Positions 8,899 through 17,707 of a stretch of DNA of 64,000 bases are shown here, piece after piece; the first letter of the stretch is position 1, and each line of letters starts with the position of its first letter. The notes below the pieces were generated by a model. The model saw only the letters and a list, made by a program, of their open reading frames with translations. It did no database searches and was not told the origin of the DNA. This DNA is from Haliscomenobacter hydrossis DSM 1100. GTDB taxonomy: Bacteria; Bacteroidota; Bacteroidia; Chitinophagales; Saprospiraceae. The stretch covers positions 6,015,001 through 6,079,000 of the forward strand of contig NC_015510.1 in NCBI RefSeq assembly GCF_000212735.1, given 5' to 3'. The translations under genes were made by a program, and so were the position numbers.

Positions 8899-9015
8899 AT
8901 GAAAGTTAGAGCATCTGTTAAGAAGCGATCTGTGGATTGCAAGATCGTACGCAGGAAGGGCAAAGTTTACATCATTAACAAGAAAAATCCAAAGCTGAAG
9001 CAACGCCAGGGTTAA
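8899..9015 (+). CDS. rpmJ: 50S ribosomal protein L36 (zinc-free form)
   Basis: A 38-codon gene between infA and rpsM encodes [20 protein letters not shown] and ends KLKQRQG, the L36 framework. The classical zinc ligands are mostly lost: only one cysteine (C14) remains, and the C-terminal Cys and His positions read Asn and Leu. It is therefore a zinc-independent L36. It binds 23S rRNA in the large subunit. Start ATG 8899, stop TAA 9013-9015. Confidence 0.95.
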   Translation: MKVRASVKKRSVDCKIVRRKGKVYIINKKNPKLKQRQG

Positions 9016-9053
9016 CCCCCTTTGTTGCCGGGAGCATTCAAAAGCACACGAAG

Positions 9054-9431
9054 ATGGCTCGTATCGCAGGTATCGATTTACCCAGACACAAGCGCGGCGT
9101 AATTGCCCTTACTTATATCTTTGGCGTTGGTTCTACCACGGCAAGAAAAGTATTGGCTGAGGCTGACGTAAGTGAAGACGTGAAGGTGGAAGCTTGGACT
9201 GATGACAACATTCGCGAGATTTCTCGCATCGTCACTTCCCAGTACAAAACCGAAGGTGAACTCAAAACAGAAGTTACGATGAGCATTAAGCGTTTGCAGG
9301 ACATCGCCTGCTACCGCGGATTGCGTCACCGTAAAGGACTACCTCTGCGTGGACAACGTACCCGTACAAATGCACGTACGCGTAAAGGACCACGTAAAAC
9401 GGTGGCTAATAAGAAGAAAGCAACCAAGTAA
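9054..9431 (+). CDS. rpsM: 30S ribosomal protein S13
   Basis: S13 sits in the 30S head and contacts tRNA and the L5 bridge. The 125-residue product has the helix-hairpin-helix start [20 protein letters not shown] and the signature [20 protein letters not shown] with a basic tail. It opens the alpha-operon segment (rpsM-rpsK-rpsD-rpoA-rplQ). Confidence 0.97.
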   Translation: MARIAGIDLPRHKRGVIALTYIFGVGSTTARKVLAEADVSEDVKVEAWTDDNIREISRIVTSQYKTEGELKTEVTMSIKRLQDIACYRGLRHRKGLPLRGQRTRTNARTRKGPRKTVANKKKATK

Positions 9432-9468
9432 TATCGGCATGAAAGAAGCCGAAGCTTTTGGTTCAGCT

Positions 9469-9488
9469 CCCACGACTAAAATCGTGGG
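9469..9488. repeat. 20-bp palindrome (family A) between rpsM and rpsK
   Basis: CCCACGACT and AATCGTGGG flank two bases, one more copy of the family seen at 1621. The spacer is 120 nt, longer than usual for adjacent ribosomal genes. Confidence 0.8.
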
Positions 9489-9551
9489 TCGGATCTCGAA
9501 CCAAGATACCTTCGCCAATCTTTTATGTGCCTGATTCTAAAAAATTTTTAA

Positions 9552-9941
9552 ATGGCAAAGGCGAACAAGAAAGTTAAGAAGCGCAATGTAAAGGTTGAAT
9601 CCGAAGGGTACGCATTCGTACAAGCGACGTTCAACAACATCATTGTCTCGTTAACTAACAAAACTGGCCAGGTAATATCCTGGTCTTCAGCAGGTAAGTC
9701 GGGTTTTAAAGGTTCTAAAAAGAACACCCCTTATGCCGCTCAGGTGGCTGCGACAGATGCAGGTAAGGTAGCTTACGATGCAGGAATGCGTGTTGCTGAA
9801 GTTTTCGTTAAAGGTCCGGGCTCTGGCCGTGAAGCCGCTATCCGCGCGCTTGACCAAGCTGGCATCCGTGTTACGAAAATTAAAGATGTAACGCCGGTAC
9901 CCCACAATGGCTGCCGCCCTCCGAAACGTAGACGTGTATAA
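9552..9941 (+). CDS. rpsK: 30S ribosomal protein S11
   Basis: S11 lines the platform near the mRNA exit. The 129-residue product shows [39 protein letters not shown] and the invariant end [12 protein letters not shown]. Length and position between rpsM and rpsD are normal. Confidence 0.97.
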   Translation: MAKANKKVKKRNVKVESEGYAFVQATFNNIIVSLTNKTGQVISWSSAGKSGFKGSKKNTPYAAQVAATDAGKVAYDAGMRVAEVFVKGPGSGREAAIRALDQAGIRVTKIKDVTPVPHNGCRPPKRRRV

Positions 9942-9963
9942 TCATTAAAAGCAATTTATCACA

Positions 9964-10578
9964 ATGGCAAGATATACGGGTCCAAAGACCAAGAAAGCAA
10001 GATCGTTCGGAGAAGCCATTTACGGTCCTGATAAGTACTTTGAACGTCGCAAATTCCCTCCTGGGCAGCACGGAACAAGTCGCAAGCGCAAACAGCGCTC
10101 TGATTACGCAGTTCAGTTAACTGAAAAGCAAAAAGCTAAATATATCTATGGTGTTTTGGAACGTCAATTCCGTGGCACCTTCGAAAGAGCAACTGCCAAG
10201 CACGGGGTAACCGGCGAATGGTTGCTCAAATTGCTTGAAGCTCGCTTGGATAACGTGGTTTTCCGCATCGGTTTGGCACGTACCCGCAGCGGTGCACGTC
10301 AATTGGTTAGCCACAAACACATCCTGGTAAACGGTATCGTATCCAACAGTCCATCCCACCAGCTTCGCCCAGGCGACGTGATTTCCGTACGCGGAAAATC
10401 TCAAAGCATGGATGTGATCAAGGACAGCGTTGCCAACCGTAGCCCAGAATCACGCAGATACACTTGGCTGGAATTCAGCCCAGATAAATTGGAAGGTCGT
10501 TTTATTGAATATCCTACCCGGGACATGATTCCGGAGAAGATCAATGAACAGCTGATCGTCGAATTGTACTCTAAGTAA
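9964..10578 (+). CDS. rpsD: 30S ribosomal protein S4
   Basis: S4 nucleates 30S assembly and, in E. coli, represses the alpha operon. The 204-residue product starts [20 protein letters not shown] and contains the S4 RNA-binding domain ([32 protein letters not shown]). The N-terminus lacks a zinc cysteine cluster, so this is the C- form. Confidence 0.97.
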   Translation: MARYTGPKTKKARSFGEAIYGPDKYFERRKFPPGQHGTSRKRKQRSDYAVQLTEKQKAKYIYGVLERQFRGTFERATAKHGVTGEWLLKLLEARLDNVVFRIGLARTRSGARQLVSHKHILVNGIVSNSPSHQLRPGDVISVRGKSQSMDVIKDSVANRSPESRRYTWLEFSPDKLEGRFIEYPTRDMIPEKINEQLIVELYSK

Positions 10579-10755
10579 TCGAAACGTTTCGGTACGTAAA
10601 GGTTTTATTTTGTAGTCGAAGGATCGTCAATGGTTCAAAGGCTGTAAAATAAAGCCTTTAAGTGCTTAAACATACTTTGTTTGGATCAACGTTGGAAGAC
10701 GTTCCTGCGTTTAGAGACCGGTCATTTAATCCTTCTCAAAGTCCATTATCCGCAT

Positions 10756-11754
10756 ATGAGCATTCTTAATTTCCAGAAGCCGGACAAGATCGTAATGCAA
10801 AAAGCCAACGATTTTGAAGGTCTTTTTGAGTTTAAACCCCTTGAACCAGGCTTCGGTCAAACTGTAGGTAACTCCCTTCGCCGGGTGTTGCTCTCTTCCC
10901 TGGAAGGCTATGCAATTTCTGCTGTGCGCATCGCGGGTGTCGATCATGAATTCGGCACCATCCGTGGCGTAGTAGAAGACGTAGTGGAGATCATCCTGAA
11001 CCTCAAGCAAGTTCGTCTGAAAAAGATTTTGGGCGACGATGATGTCAACACCGAAAAAGTCTACTTGACCATCAACGGTAAAGAAGAGTTTCGCGCAGGT
11101 GACATTGAAGACCACACCAACGCATTCCGGGTGATGAACCCCGAGTTGTTGTTGTGTACCATGGAGCCATTCGTGAACTTGGAGGTGGAATTGACCATCA
11201 CCAAAGGACGTGGTTACGTACCTGCTGATGACAACCTGCCCAAAGATGCGCCCATCGGGGTCATCCCGGTAGATGCCATCTATACCCCGATCAAAAATGT
11301 GTCTTATCGCATTGAGAATACCCGGGTAGGTCAACGTACCGACTACGAAAAGCTGACCATCGAGGTAAAAACCGACGGTACCATTCATCCTGAAGATGCC
11401 ATCAAAGAAGCTTCACGCATCTTGATCCAGCACCTCATGCTGATTACCGACGAAAACATCACTTTCGATGATGCTTCCAGCCGCGAAGACAACATTGTGG
11501 ACGAGCACATCCTCCACATGCGCAAGCTGCTGAAAACTTCACTGGAAGATCTGGACCTTTCGGTTCGTGCGTACAACTGTCTCAAGGCTGCCAAAATCAA
11601 TACTTTGGCTGAATTGGTACACTACGACACCCACGAATTGCTCAAGTTCCGCAACTTCGGTAAAAAATCCCTCGTCGAAATCGAAGAACTCCTTCAAGAA
11701 AAAGGACTCACCTTCGGCATGGACTTGTCCAAGTACAAACTCGACGAAGAGTAA
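10756..11754 (+). CDS. rpoA: RNA polymerase alpha subunit
   Basis: RpoA forms the dimeric platform for RNA polymerase assembly, and its C-terminal domain contacts UP elements and activators. The 332-residue product has the N-terminal signature [20 protein letters not shown] and a C-terminal helix-hairpin-helix domain ([28 protein letters not shown]). I start at ATG 10756 ([13 protein letters not shown]). An upstream in-frame codon at 10681 would add 25 non-conserved residues. Confidence 0.96.
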   Translation: MSILNFQKPDKIVMQKANDFEGLFEFKPLEPGFGQTVGNSLRRVLLSSLEGYAISAVRIAGVDHEFGTIRGVVEDVVEIILNLKQVRLKKILGDDDVNTEKVYLTINGKEEFRAGDIEDHTNAFRVMNPELLLCTMEPFVNLEVELTITKGRGYVPADDNLPKDAPIGVIPVDAIYTPIKNVSYRIENTRVGQRTDYEKLTIEVKTDGTIHPEDAIKEASRILIQHLMLITDENITFDDASSREDNIVDEHILHMRKLLKTSLEDLDLSVRAYNCLKAAKINTLAELVHYDTHELLKFRNFGKKSLVEIEELLQEKGLTFGMDLSKYKLDEE

Positions 11755-11838
11755 AGATAGGGTTTGGGTTTGGGTGTGAGTTAGGGTGTGGCACCGAAAG
11801 TGCAATAGCTTACTCTCTCCAGACCGAAACACTGGCAA

Positions 11839-11928
11839 CCCACGAATTTATTCGTGGGAGCCACCAAAAGAGCCTGCCCATGACTTCAGTCGTGGGCGAT
11901 TCGTAACCCACGCACAACTTCGGTCGTG
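11839..11928. repeat. Cluster of palindromes between rpoA and rplQ
   Basis: The 235-nt spacer holds two family A copies: 11839-11858 (CCCACGAAT/ATTCGTGGG) and 11877-11896 (CCCATGACT/AGTCGTGGG, extended by a G-C pair on each side). A weaker stem GCACAAC-TTCG-GTCGTGC lies near 11911-11928. A GGGTTTG-type direct repeat (about 11760-11780) follows the rpoA stop. Confidence 0.75.
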
Positions 11929-11989
11929 CACCCTGCAATAACCTGTGCAAATCATCTGCACGGTGTTGCGAAGTCAACAACTCAATAAA

Positions 11990-12517
11990 ATGAGACACGG
12001 AAAAAAACACAACCACCTTGGCCGTAAGGCTGAGCACCGCCAGGCACTGTTGGCGAACCTGACCATTGCGCTGATTACGCACAAGCGGATCACCACCACA
12101 TTGGCCAAAGCAAAGGCATTGCGTGTTCACATGGAACCGCTGGTGACCAAAGCAAAAAATGATTCTACCCACAATCGCCGCGTAGTGTTCAGCTACCTCC
12201 AGAATAAGGATGCGATCAAGGAGTTGTTTGATGTAGTCGGTCCAAAAATTGGCGATCGCCCCGGTGGTTACCTGCGCATCATCAAAATTGGTTTCCGCAG
12301 AAGCGATGCCTCTGACATGGCCATGATTGAGTTTGTAGACTTCAACGACCTGTACAACCCAAGCAGCGCAGAAGCTAAAGCTGCTGCTGGCAAGAGCCGT
12401 CGTTCTCGCCGTGGTGGTGCTAAAAAAGCAACTGAGACTACTGCTGCAAAAGAAGAAACAACTGCAACTACGGAAACAGCGGAAGTTGCTACCGAAGAAG
12501 TGGAAGATAAGGAATAA
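11990..12517 (+). CDS. rplQ: 50S ribosomal protein L17 with acidic C-terminal extension
   Basis: L17 sits near the tunnel exit of the 50S subunit. The core ([20 protein letters not shown], then [20 protein letters not shown]) ends near residue 125. About 50 further residues follow, first a basic patch ([12 protein letters not shown]) and then a Thr/Glu/Ala-rich acidic tail. E. coli L17 is 127 residues, so this 175-residue form is extended. I start at ATG 11990, the conserved N-terminus. This is the last gene before the terminator. Confidence 0.95.
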   Translation: MRHGKKHNHLGRKAEHRQALLANLTIALITHKRITTTLAKAKALRVHMEPLVTKAKNDSTHNRRVVFSYLQNKDAIKELFDVVGPKIGDRPGGYLRIIKIGFRRSDASDMAMIEFVDFNDLYNPSSAEAKAAAGKSRRSRRGGAKKATETTAAKEETTATTETAEVATEEVEDKE

Positions 12518-12537
12518 GCAATTTTTTGCTTGTTCTG

Positions 12538-12580
12538 AAAAAGGGGCGATACTGGAGGAATTCTGGTGTCGCCTTTTTTG
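12538..12580 (+). terminator. Intrinsic terminator of the ribosomal operon
   Basis: The hairpin pairs AAAAAGGGGCGATAC with GTGTCGCCTTTTTT, followed by T-rich sequence, 21 nt after the rplQ stop. It marks the end of the long + strand ribosomal cluster. The next genes lie on the - strand. Confidence 0.75.
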
Positions 12581-12647
12581 TTGGGGGAAAACTCCGAAGT
12601 TAAGAAAATTGAAATTGAATTAATAATTCACATTTCACAGAGTCACC

Positions 12648-15227
12648 CTAGGAAATTAACTCATCGATATTTTTCTCATCATCATCCTTGTCAGCTTCAA
12701 TTTCTTCGGCATCATCTTGATCATCTAGATAGGTAATGGCATAAGTCGATTGACCAAGTTCTGTATATTTTACCTCTGACTCTTCATCCCAACAGATTAA
12801 TCTTTTGGGTTCAAATAGCTTAATGATATTTACGTAATCTTGCTGAATATTTGGGAAGACAACAATAATTAACAAACTAACGGTTCTCGTAAGTATGGTA
12901 TAGATGAACTCCTCCTTTTCTGTTTGTGTATCAACATCTATCCTTGTAGACCAAACTACACAGCTCTTTTCAAGCCCTTTTGTTCTTAAGATTATTTCAG
13001 TTTTTGCAGGCGTCTGATTTAAATAAAGGGCACTACATAATTCATTGTCCCTTTCAAAAATTGTCACTTCAGAGAGTTTAAGAGCTTTGTAATAAGCAAA
13101 AAACACTTCTTTGATTTTTATTGCTGCGGTTTCGGTATCTTTTGCGTAAATAAAGAGAGGTCTTGATCCTGGTGGAGCACCTTTGTATGGAATGATATCG
13201 ATTGGCTGAAAACCTTCCCTTGCCCCAAATCTTCGGTTTATATTAACAGAAAGTGGCTTGATACATTCACTTACTCTGAAAGGTAATCTAAAGGATCCCT
13301 CTAGAGGTTTCTTCTTAATGTTTTTCATTGTGGGGTCATCTGATCTTGGGATATAGAGAGAATGACCAATATTAATTGATTGCGCAATATCTCCAGCAAG
13401 TGTTAAATTATTATGGTTGCTCAATAATCGATAAAATATTTCATAGTCTGCTTTTGTACAATCTTGGAATTCATCAACTAAGATGTAATTAAATTGATTC
13501 TGAAACCCATTTTCTATTAATTTTTTCACCCACTTATGCCTTCTAGTGATAAACGATTCAAGGTTTTGCATTTTTAAAGCTGAGAGATAAATATTAATTA
13601 TTCCCCATGCAATTTTTCTTCTCCCACTCCTTATATCTACTTTAGGGTTGTTACCTCTTCCGTCGCGGGGGATAGTTGCATACTCTATATCTGTTGGTTT
13701 TCTTTTAAGGTAACAATTGCATAAATTTCCATAGACTACTCGATGATATTCGTCAAGCAAAAACTCAGCATCAAGAATTTTATGGAATCGTTTTTCATCA
13801 ATATTGTTCTGCGTAACATATGATTCAATAGCATTTTGCATCTGTTCCAAATGAAAGCCATCAATATCTGCTCCTCCTATGGTCACATCTTGCCTATTCA
13901 CTCTACCTATTTTTGTAGGTAAAATATCGAAATGCATCACGTAAATGTTAGTACGTCTGGGATTAGTAAAAGTAAAAAAAGAATAATCTTGTTCTTGACC
14001 ATAATAATTTCTTCCAAATCTTCTTGTGAATTTATTGGAATCCAAAATTTGTTCAATCCAATCACCAAGATACCTAACAAGCGCTTTATTAAAAGTCGTT
14101 ACTAAAATTTTAAGATCAGGGTCATATTCATTGTTAATTTTTGTAGAATCGAGAATATTCTTAATTTTTTGAGTTAAAACAACACTCTTCCCACATCCAG
14201 CAGGCCCAATCACTAGTGTTGGAGCACTAATTATTTTAGCAGCATCTTCTTGATCGGACGTAAGTTTAATTTTGGTTCTGTTTGGCTCTGGTTGGATGAA
14301 GAGTTTAACTTCGGCAAAATTAAGACTTAACATTGGATTATGGTTCATTAATACTCTTCCACAAAGACTATCTATATTCCATTTTGGAACCCCTGATAGA
14401 TTAAGTTTATGTTGTTCGGAAATATTACTGCGGAATCGATATAAATGTTTGAGGGCTCCTAAAAATATTTGATTTTTCAATATTGTGCCGAATCCATTAT
14501 AGCCAAGAGTTTGAATCGAATCTGCAACAGTATTAACATATGTGCACTTTTTTGCAGACGAAAGGAGTAAAATTTTGTTGGGTTTGTATTGAGAAATTAA
14601 CTCTTTAAACTCCTCTGCAATTGCTTCACTATTTTCGGAGTGATCAAACAAGTAGCTGGCACAAAGCCAGACGTTAGTGCATAATGCTTCGTCAAGATTT
14701 GACCATGAATTCAAGCGAAAATCAGTTTGGTTCGATACCCCTTCTGCTTGAGGAAACTCCTTAATAAAGTTTTTCCATAAATAATGGTAACTGTAGATGA
14801 GCATAAAGGCACTTGTATCTATATTTATTACTCTGATTTTTGGGGAGGGTATTTTTAAGGCTTCTAGGCCAGATACAACCAAGCCCACTGCCCAAAGTAC
14901 TGCGCCTGTTCCTGCACCTAAATCAAAAATTTCAATATGTTTTTCTTTTCTTGAATCGTATATTAAGTCGGTAAAATACTGCAAAAAGGTATTAATTCTT
15001 TTGGGATGATACCAAAGCGAGTAGTTAAACCCAATAGTAGGCCTGTCGTAGCATAAATCTTCGCCACGACTTAGGCTCCACATTTCTTGTCCTGTCTTTT
15101 TCGCATCAAATTCGAAATAGCTTTTAGCTGAGTATTTGCTGTAATATTCCTGAGCTGAATTGAGCAGAATCGATTCAATTTTTGGTTGCTGTGCTCTTAG
15201 CCAATCAATTAATTTTTCCTTGCTCAT
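12648..15227 (-). CDS. SAM-methyltransferase-like / SF1 (UvrD-like) helicase fusion protein
   Basis: The 859-residue protein has two halves. The N-terminal ~300 residues look like a Rossmann methyltransferase, with motif I at 101-111 (FDLGAGTGAVL). Residues 320-800 carry superfamily 1 helicase motifs: Walker A GPAGCGKS (341-348), DEFQD box II (585-589), LTLAGDIAQSI motif III (608-618), SFRLPFRVSE (645-654), TKGLEKSCVV (749-758), and a motif VI-like YTILTRT (776-782). A very acidic tail (834-856) ends it. The start is 2 nt after a radical SAM gene, so the two form one operon. The DNA is clearly AT-rich compared with flanking genes, suggesting horizontal acquisition. I infer a DNA repair, modification or defence role; the substrate is unknown. 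I did not recognise a family with exactly this architecture. Confidence 0.85.
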   Translation of the reverse strand: MSKEKLIDWLRAQQPKIESILLNSAQEYYSKYSAKSYFEFDAKKTGQEMWSLSRGEDLCYDRPTIGFNYSLWYHPKRINTFLQYFTDLIYDSRKEKHIEIFDLGAGTGAVLWAVGLVVSGLEALKIPSPKIRVINIDTSAFMLIYSYHYLWKNFIKEFPQAEGVSNQTDFRLNSWSNLDEALCTNVWLCASYLFDHSENSEAIAEEFKELISQYKPNKILLLSSAKKCTYVNTVADSIQTLGYNGFGTILKNQIFLGALKHLYRFRSNISEQHKLNLSGVPKWNIDSLCGRVLMNHNPMLSLNFAEVKLFIQPEPNRTKIKLTSDQEDAAKIISAPTLVIGPAGCGKSVVLTQKIKNILDSTKINNEYDPDLKILVTTFNKALVRYLGDWIEQILDSNKFTRRFGRNYYGQEQDYSFFTFTNPRRTNIYVMHFDILPTKIGRVNRQDVTIGGADIDGFHLEQMQNAIESYVTQNNIDEKRFHKILDAEFLLDEYHRVVYGNLCNCYLKRKPTDIEYATIPRDGRGNNPKVDIRSGRRKIAWGIINIYLSALKMQNLESFITRRHKWVKKLIENGFQNQFNYILVDEFQDCTKADYEIFYRLLSNHNNLTLAGDIAQSINIGHSLYIPRSDDPTMKNIKKKPLEGSFRLPFRVSECIKPLSVNINRRFGAREGFQPIDIIPYKGAPPGSRPLFIYAKDTETAAIKIKEVFFAYYKALKLSEVTIFERDNELCSALYLNQTPAKTEIILRTKGLEKSCVVWSTRIDVDTQTEKEEFIYTILTRTVSLLIIVVFPNIQQDYVNIIKLFEPKRLICWDEESEVKYTELGQSTYAITYLDDQDDAEEIEADKDDDEKNIDELIS

Positions 15228-15229
15228 GA

Positions 15230-16078
15230 TTAAATCGGTTTAAATCCCTCTTTACCAATACCGATCTCAGGGATATGTTTTATCAAAATGGATTCAACAT
15301 GTCTGTATTTGTCCATAGTCCAGTTCAATTCTTTAATAAAATCCATTGCCGCTTCTCTCGTCCCAGCAATGAATTTCCCTCTATCCGAATGAAATGGCTG
15401 TACAATAAAGTTTTTGATGCCAGTATCTTTCAAGCCAATGGCAAATGCTTCCGCATTTTCGATAGGCAATAAAGGGGTCATTGTGATACAAGTATTAATT
15501 CCTGCATCGTTTACTTCTTTAATTGCTTTTAATCTAGTAGCGTTTGAAGGGCATAGAGGCTCAAATACTTTTCTGACTTTTTCACTATCCGTCGTAATCG
15601 TCATGTTGACTTGAATCGATTTGAATTGTTGTAATAAATCTATATCTCGTGTAATCATTGGGCTACGAGTTTGGATCACTAATCTCGGTTGGTGAAAATC
15701 TGCAAGTTCTTTTATGAGACTTCTTGTTAGTTTAAGCTCTTTCTCAATTGGTTGGTAAGGATCTGTTACACTGCTCATGTATATCGTTTTCCCTGTTAAT
15801 GGTCTTTTACGATACTTCATAAGTAAGTACAAAGCATTTTCTTTTACAGTCAACCAGTATCCCCAGTTATTTCGTTGTTCCTCTGTTCGAGAAAAAAACG
15901 CTGCATAACAATACGTACAGCCATATGAGCATCCTGAATATGGATTAAGCGTATAGTCATAGGACTCCATGAACCCTGATGCTTTGGTCAATATTGTCGA
16001 CGCTTTCTTATAATCAACTTTACTCTTGCCGATTGAATTTTTTTTATCATCCTCCAAGTCAGAAAATAGATCTTTCAT
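15230..16078 (-). CDS. SPL/COG1533-like radical SAM protein
   Basis: The 282-residue protein resembles the spore photoproduct lyase-related radical SAM group. It has NPYSGCSYGCTYCYA, whose CxxxCxxC (C50, C54, C57 from this start) would hold a [4Fe-4S] cluster that cleaves S-adenosylmethionine. The upstream in-frame TTG at 16102 adds eight residues; I prefer ATG 16078 (MKDLFSDLEDD). Its stop is 2 nt before the methyltransferase-helicase gene, so the two are almost certainly cotranscribed. The region is AT-rich. Family members are linked to DNA lesion repair, but the true substrate here is unknown. Confidence 0.88.
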   Translation of the reverse strand: MKDLFSDLEDDKKNSIGKSKVDYKKASTILTKASGFMESYDYTLNPYSGCSYGCTYCYAAFFSRTEEQRNNWGYWLTVKENALYLLMKYRKRPLTGKTIYMSSVTDPYQPIEKELKLTRSLIKELADFHQPRLVIQTRSPMITRDIDLLQQFKSIQVNMTITTDSEKVRKVFEPLCPSNATRLKAIKEVNDAGINTCITMTPLLPIENAEAFAIGLKDTGIKNFIVQPFHSDRGKFIAGTREAAMDFIKELNWTMDKYRHVESILIKHIPEIGIGKEGFKPI

Positions 16079-16404
16079 GTTACCATTATTTATAAGAGTC
16101 AAATCTCATGGGATATTTTATCACATATTTCTTGCGATAAAGGTCATGTGAATAAATAGCTGTTCTTTACTCTAGAAGTGCGAGATTAGTGATAAAATCC
16201 TCTAAAGAGAAGGTAGGTAAGATGGAAAGCCTCAAATCGAGATTAAATATACACTCTATCTAACAATAATGCAACCAGGAACTCAAATATTTTTTCTGCC
16301 CATATTTCTACCGAGCTAGCTCAAATATGACAGTCTTTAAAATAAAGACAAAGTCTTACAATGAACGGTGATTTTGAGTTGGAACACTCTTCTCTTAATT
16401 GACC
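16079..16404. other. AT-rich gene-free stretch upstream of the radical SAM gene
   Basis: I see no gene here. It should hold the promoter of the radical SAM/helicase unit. The only structure I noted is an imperfect inverted repeat sharing ATTTTATCAC/GTGATAAAAT (16115-16124 and 16189-16198), about 65 nt apart, which could be an operator. Confidence 0.4.
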
Positions 16405-16743
16405 TCACCCCATCCCGTAACCACTATACTCCCTAGCCTTCTCTGGAACAAATCCCAGTACAATATCCTCCCGACTCACCCCTTTCTCCACCAATTCATC
16501 CGCGATAAGGGCGTCGGTATTGTTTTGTTGAATCCAAATTTTGCCATCAATGATGTCAAAATGGAACGCGATGGTGTAAGTGAAGCGATTGTTGTGCCAC
16601 CCGATCGAAAGCAATTGGTAGTGATGGTTTTCCCGATCAATAAGCAATTGAGACGTAATGCCTGGGGTGAGCGTCTTTTTAATCGCTGCGTACTCCTGTA
16701 AAAGAGCTAAGATGATCTGTTGGTATTGTGTTATTTTATCCAT
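16405..16743 (-). CDS. xisI: XisI-family protein
   Basis: A 112-residue protein of the XisI (fdxN element excision controlling factor) family, recognised from the pattern HHYQLLSIGWHNNRFTY, FHFDIIDGKIWIQQNNTD and the end EDIVLGFVPEKAREYSGYG. Cyanobacterial XisI was named for controlling fdxN element excision, but most homologues are unrelated to that element. The gene overlaps xisH by 13 nt and is cotranscribed with it. The biochemical function is unknown. Confidence 0.88.
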   Translation of the reverse strand: MDKITQYQQIILALLQEYAAIKKTLTPGITSQLLIDRENHHYQLLSIGWHNNRFTYTIAFHFDIIDGKIWIQQNNTDALIADELVEKGVSREDIVLGFVPEKAREYSGYGMG

Positions 16744-17147
16744 TTAACGATGGTTTCATGGTTAGTGTTGAACACAAGTAGTTCTATGTTGTGCCGAGCT
16801 ATAGCCTTTTGAATGAAAGGGCGCTGAAAAAAATCATCCCATGCTTCATCTGGCACGGCCAACCAAATATTGCGCTCAGGATCTAGTTCTTCTAACGATG
16901 AGCGATAGTTCTCATATTGTCCTAATGCTTTGTGAAACTCCGACACAGGAGATTGCCCTACAAAAGATTTGATTTCAACCGCTATCTTTTGGTTGTTTCT
17001 TTCTGCGGCAATGACTCTTTCGGCACCTAAATCAGCAAAAAGTTCGACTTCACCAATCGTCAAATCAAGTGGATCAGCAGTAATGACCCAGCCGTCTTTT
17101 TCCAGCGCTTTTCGAACTGAATGATGGTAAATGTCTCTTTTTGACAT
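16731..17147 (-). CDS. xisH: XisH-family PD-(D/E)XK nuclease-like protein
   Basis: The 138-residue protein matches XisH: MSKRDIYHHSVRKALEKDGW, then VELFADLGAERVIAAERNNQ, and KIAVEIKSF. The D...ExK arrangement (E in VELFAD, VEIKSF) matches the restriction-endonuclease-like core that XisH proteins resemble. It overlaps xisI by 13 nt; the two are a standard pair. Known homologues were named for fdxN element excision; here no such element is visible. A nucleic-acid-linked role is inference. A near-consensus TATCTTCG lies on the - strand upstream at 17152-17159. Confidence 0.88.
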   Translation of the reverse strand: MSKRDIYHHSVRKALEKDGWVITADPLDLTIGEVELFADLGAERVIAAERNNQKIAVEIKSFVGQSPVSEFHKALGQYENYRSSLEELDPERNIWLAVPDEAWDDFFQRPFIQKAIARHNIELLVFNTNHETIVKWIK

Positions 17148-17230
17148 GGTTCGAAGATATAGAAAATGAATGATCTAATTTACGCAAAAAAGCTTTGCCA
17201 AAAAATACTTGTGGAAACCATATTACCAGT

Positions 17231-17503
17231 CTATACAGCTTCCAACAATTCCTCAATCGGCTCTTCAATGCCCGCATCCCTTATAATTTCATCTAACTCC
17301 GCTTGAGTAGGATGGTGATAATTTTGTTCTTTCATCAAAGCCTCTATATCTAAGGTTTCCTTGATTGGCTTAATCAAATTGAGCAATTGCAGGTCTTGCC
17401 CATCATTGGAATGAAGCAGTTGTTCGATTTTAGTCAAGACCCTTTCATCGTTTAGATTTGTAATCAGTTTGATCAGATGATATTTTCTAAGCTCTAGGGT
17501 CAT
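17231..17503 (-). CDS. Small acidic protein, antitoxin-like
   Basis: A 90-residue protein of unknown function. The N-terminal third (MTLELRKYHLIKLITNLNDE) is helical and recalls small Bacteroidota antitoxin-like proteins. The C-terminal half is acidic (QAELDEIIRDAGIEEPIEEL), as in the flexible toxin-wrapping tail of many antitoxins. No intact partner toxin lies downstream: only about 80 nt separate it from xisH. If it was an antitoxin, the toxin has been lost. Confidence 0.6.
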   Translation of the reverse strand: MTLELRKYHLIKLITNLNDERVLTKIEQLLHSNDGQDLQLLNLIKPIKETLDIEALMKEQNYHHPTQAELDEIIRDAGIEEPIEELLEAV

Positions 17504-17707
17504 CGATTGAAATTTTGAACTAAAATATAGGTTTTTGGATAAAAATCCAACTTTTTTTCGCTTTCACCTGCATTTTCTCAGGTACTTAACACAACTACTC
17601 TTCAGCTAAGGATCAGCGGCTATGCCACCGTTCAGTAGTTTGGAATGTAATGGATGCCTGTAAAGCAGTCAAATTTTTCTATAATTGCGATTAGTACCGA
17701 TCCACTA

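Noticed and set aside
16111..16202. Ends of a mobile element flanking the radical SAM operon
   Set aside because: Only 10 bp match and both halves lie on one side of the operon; no target duplication or transposase was seen.
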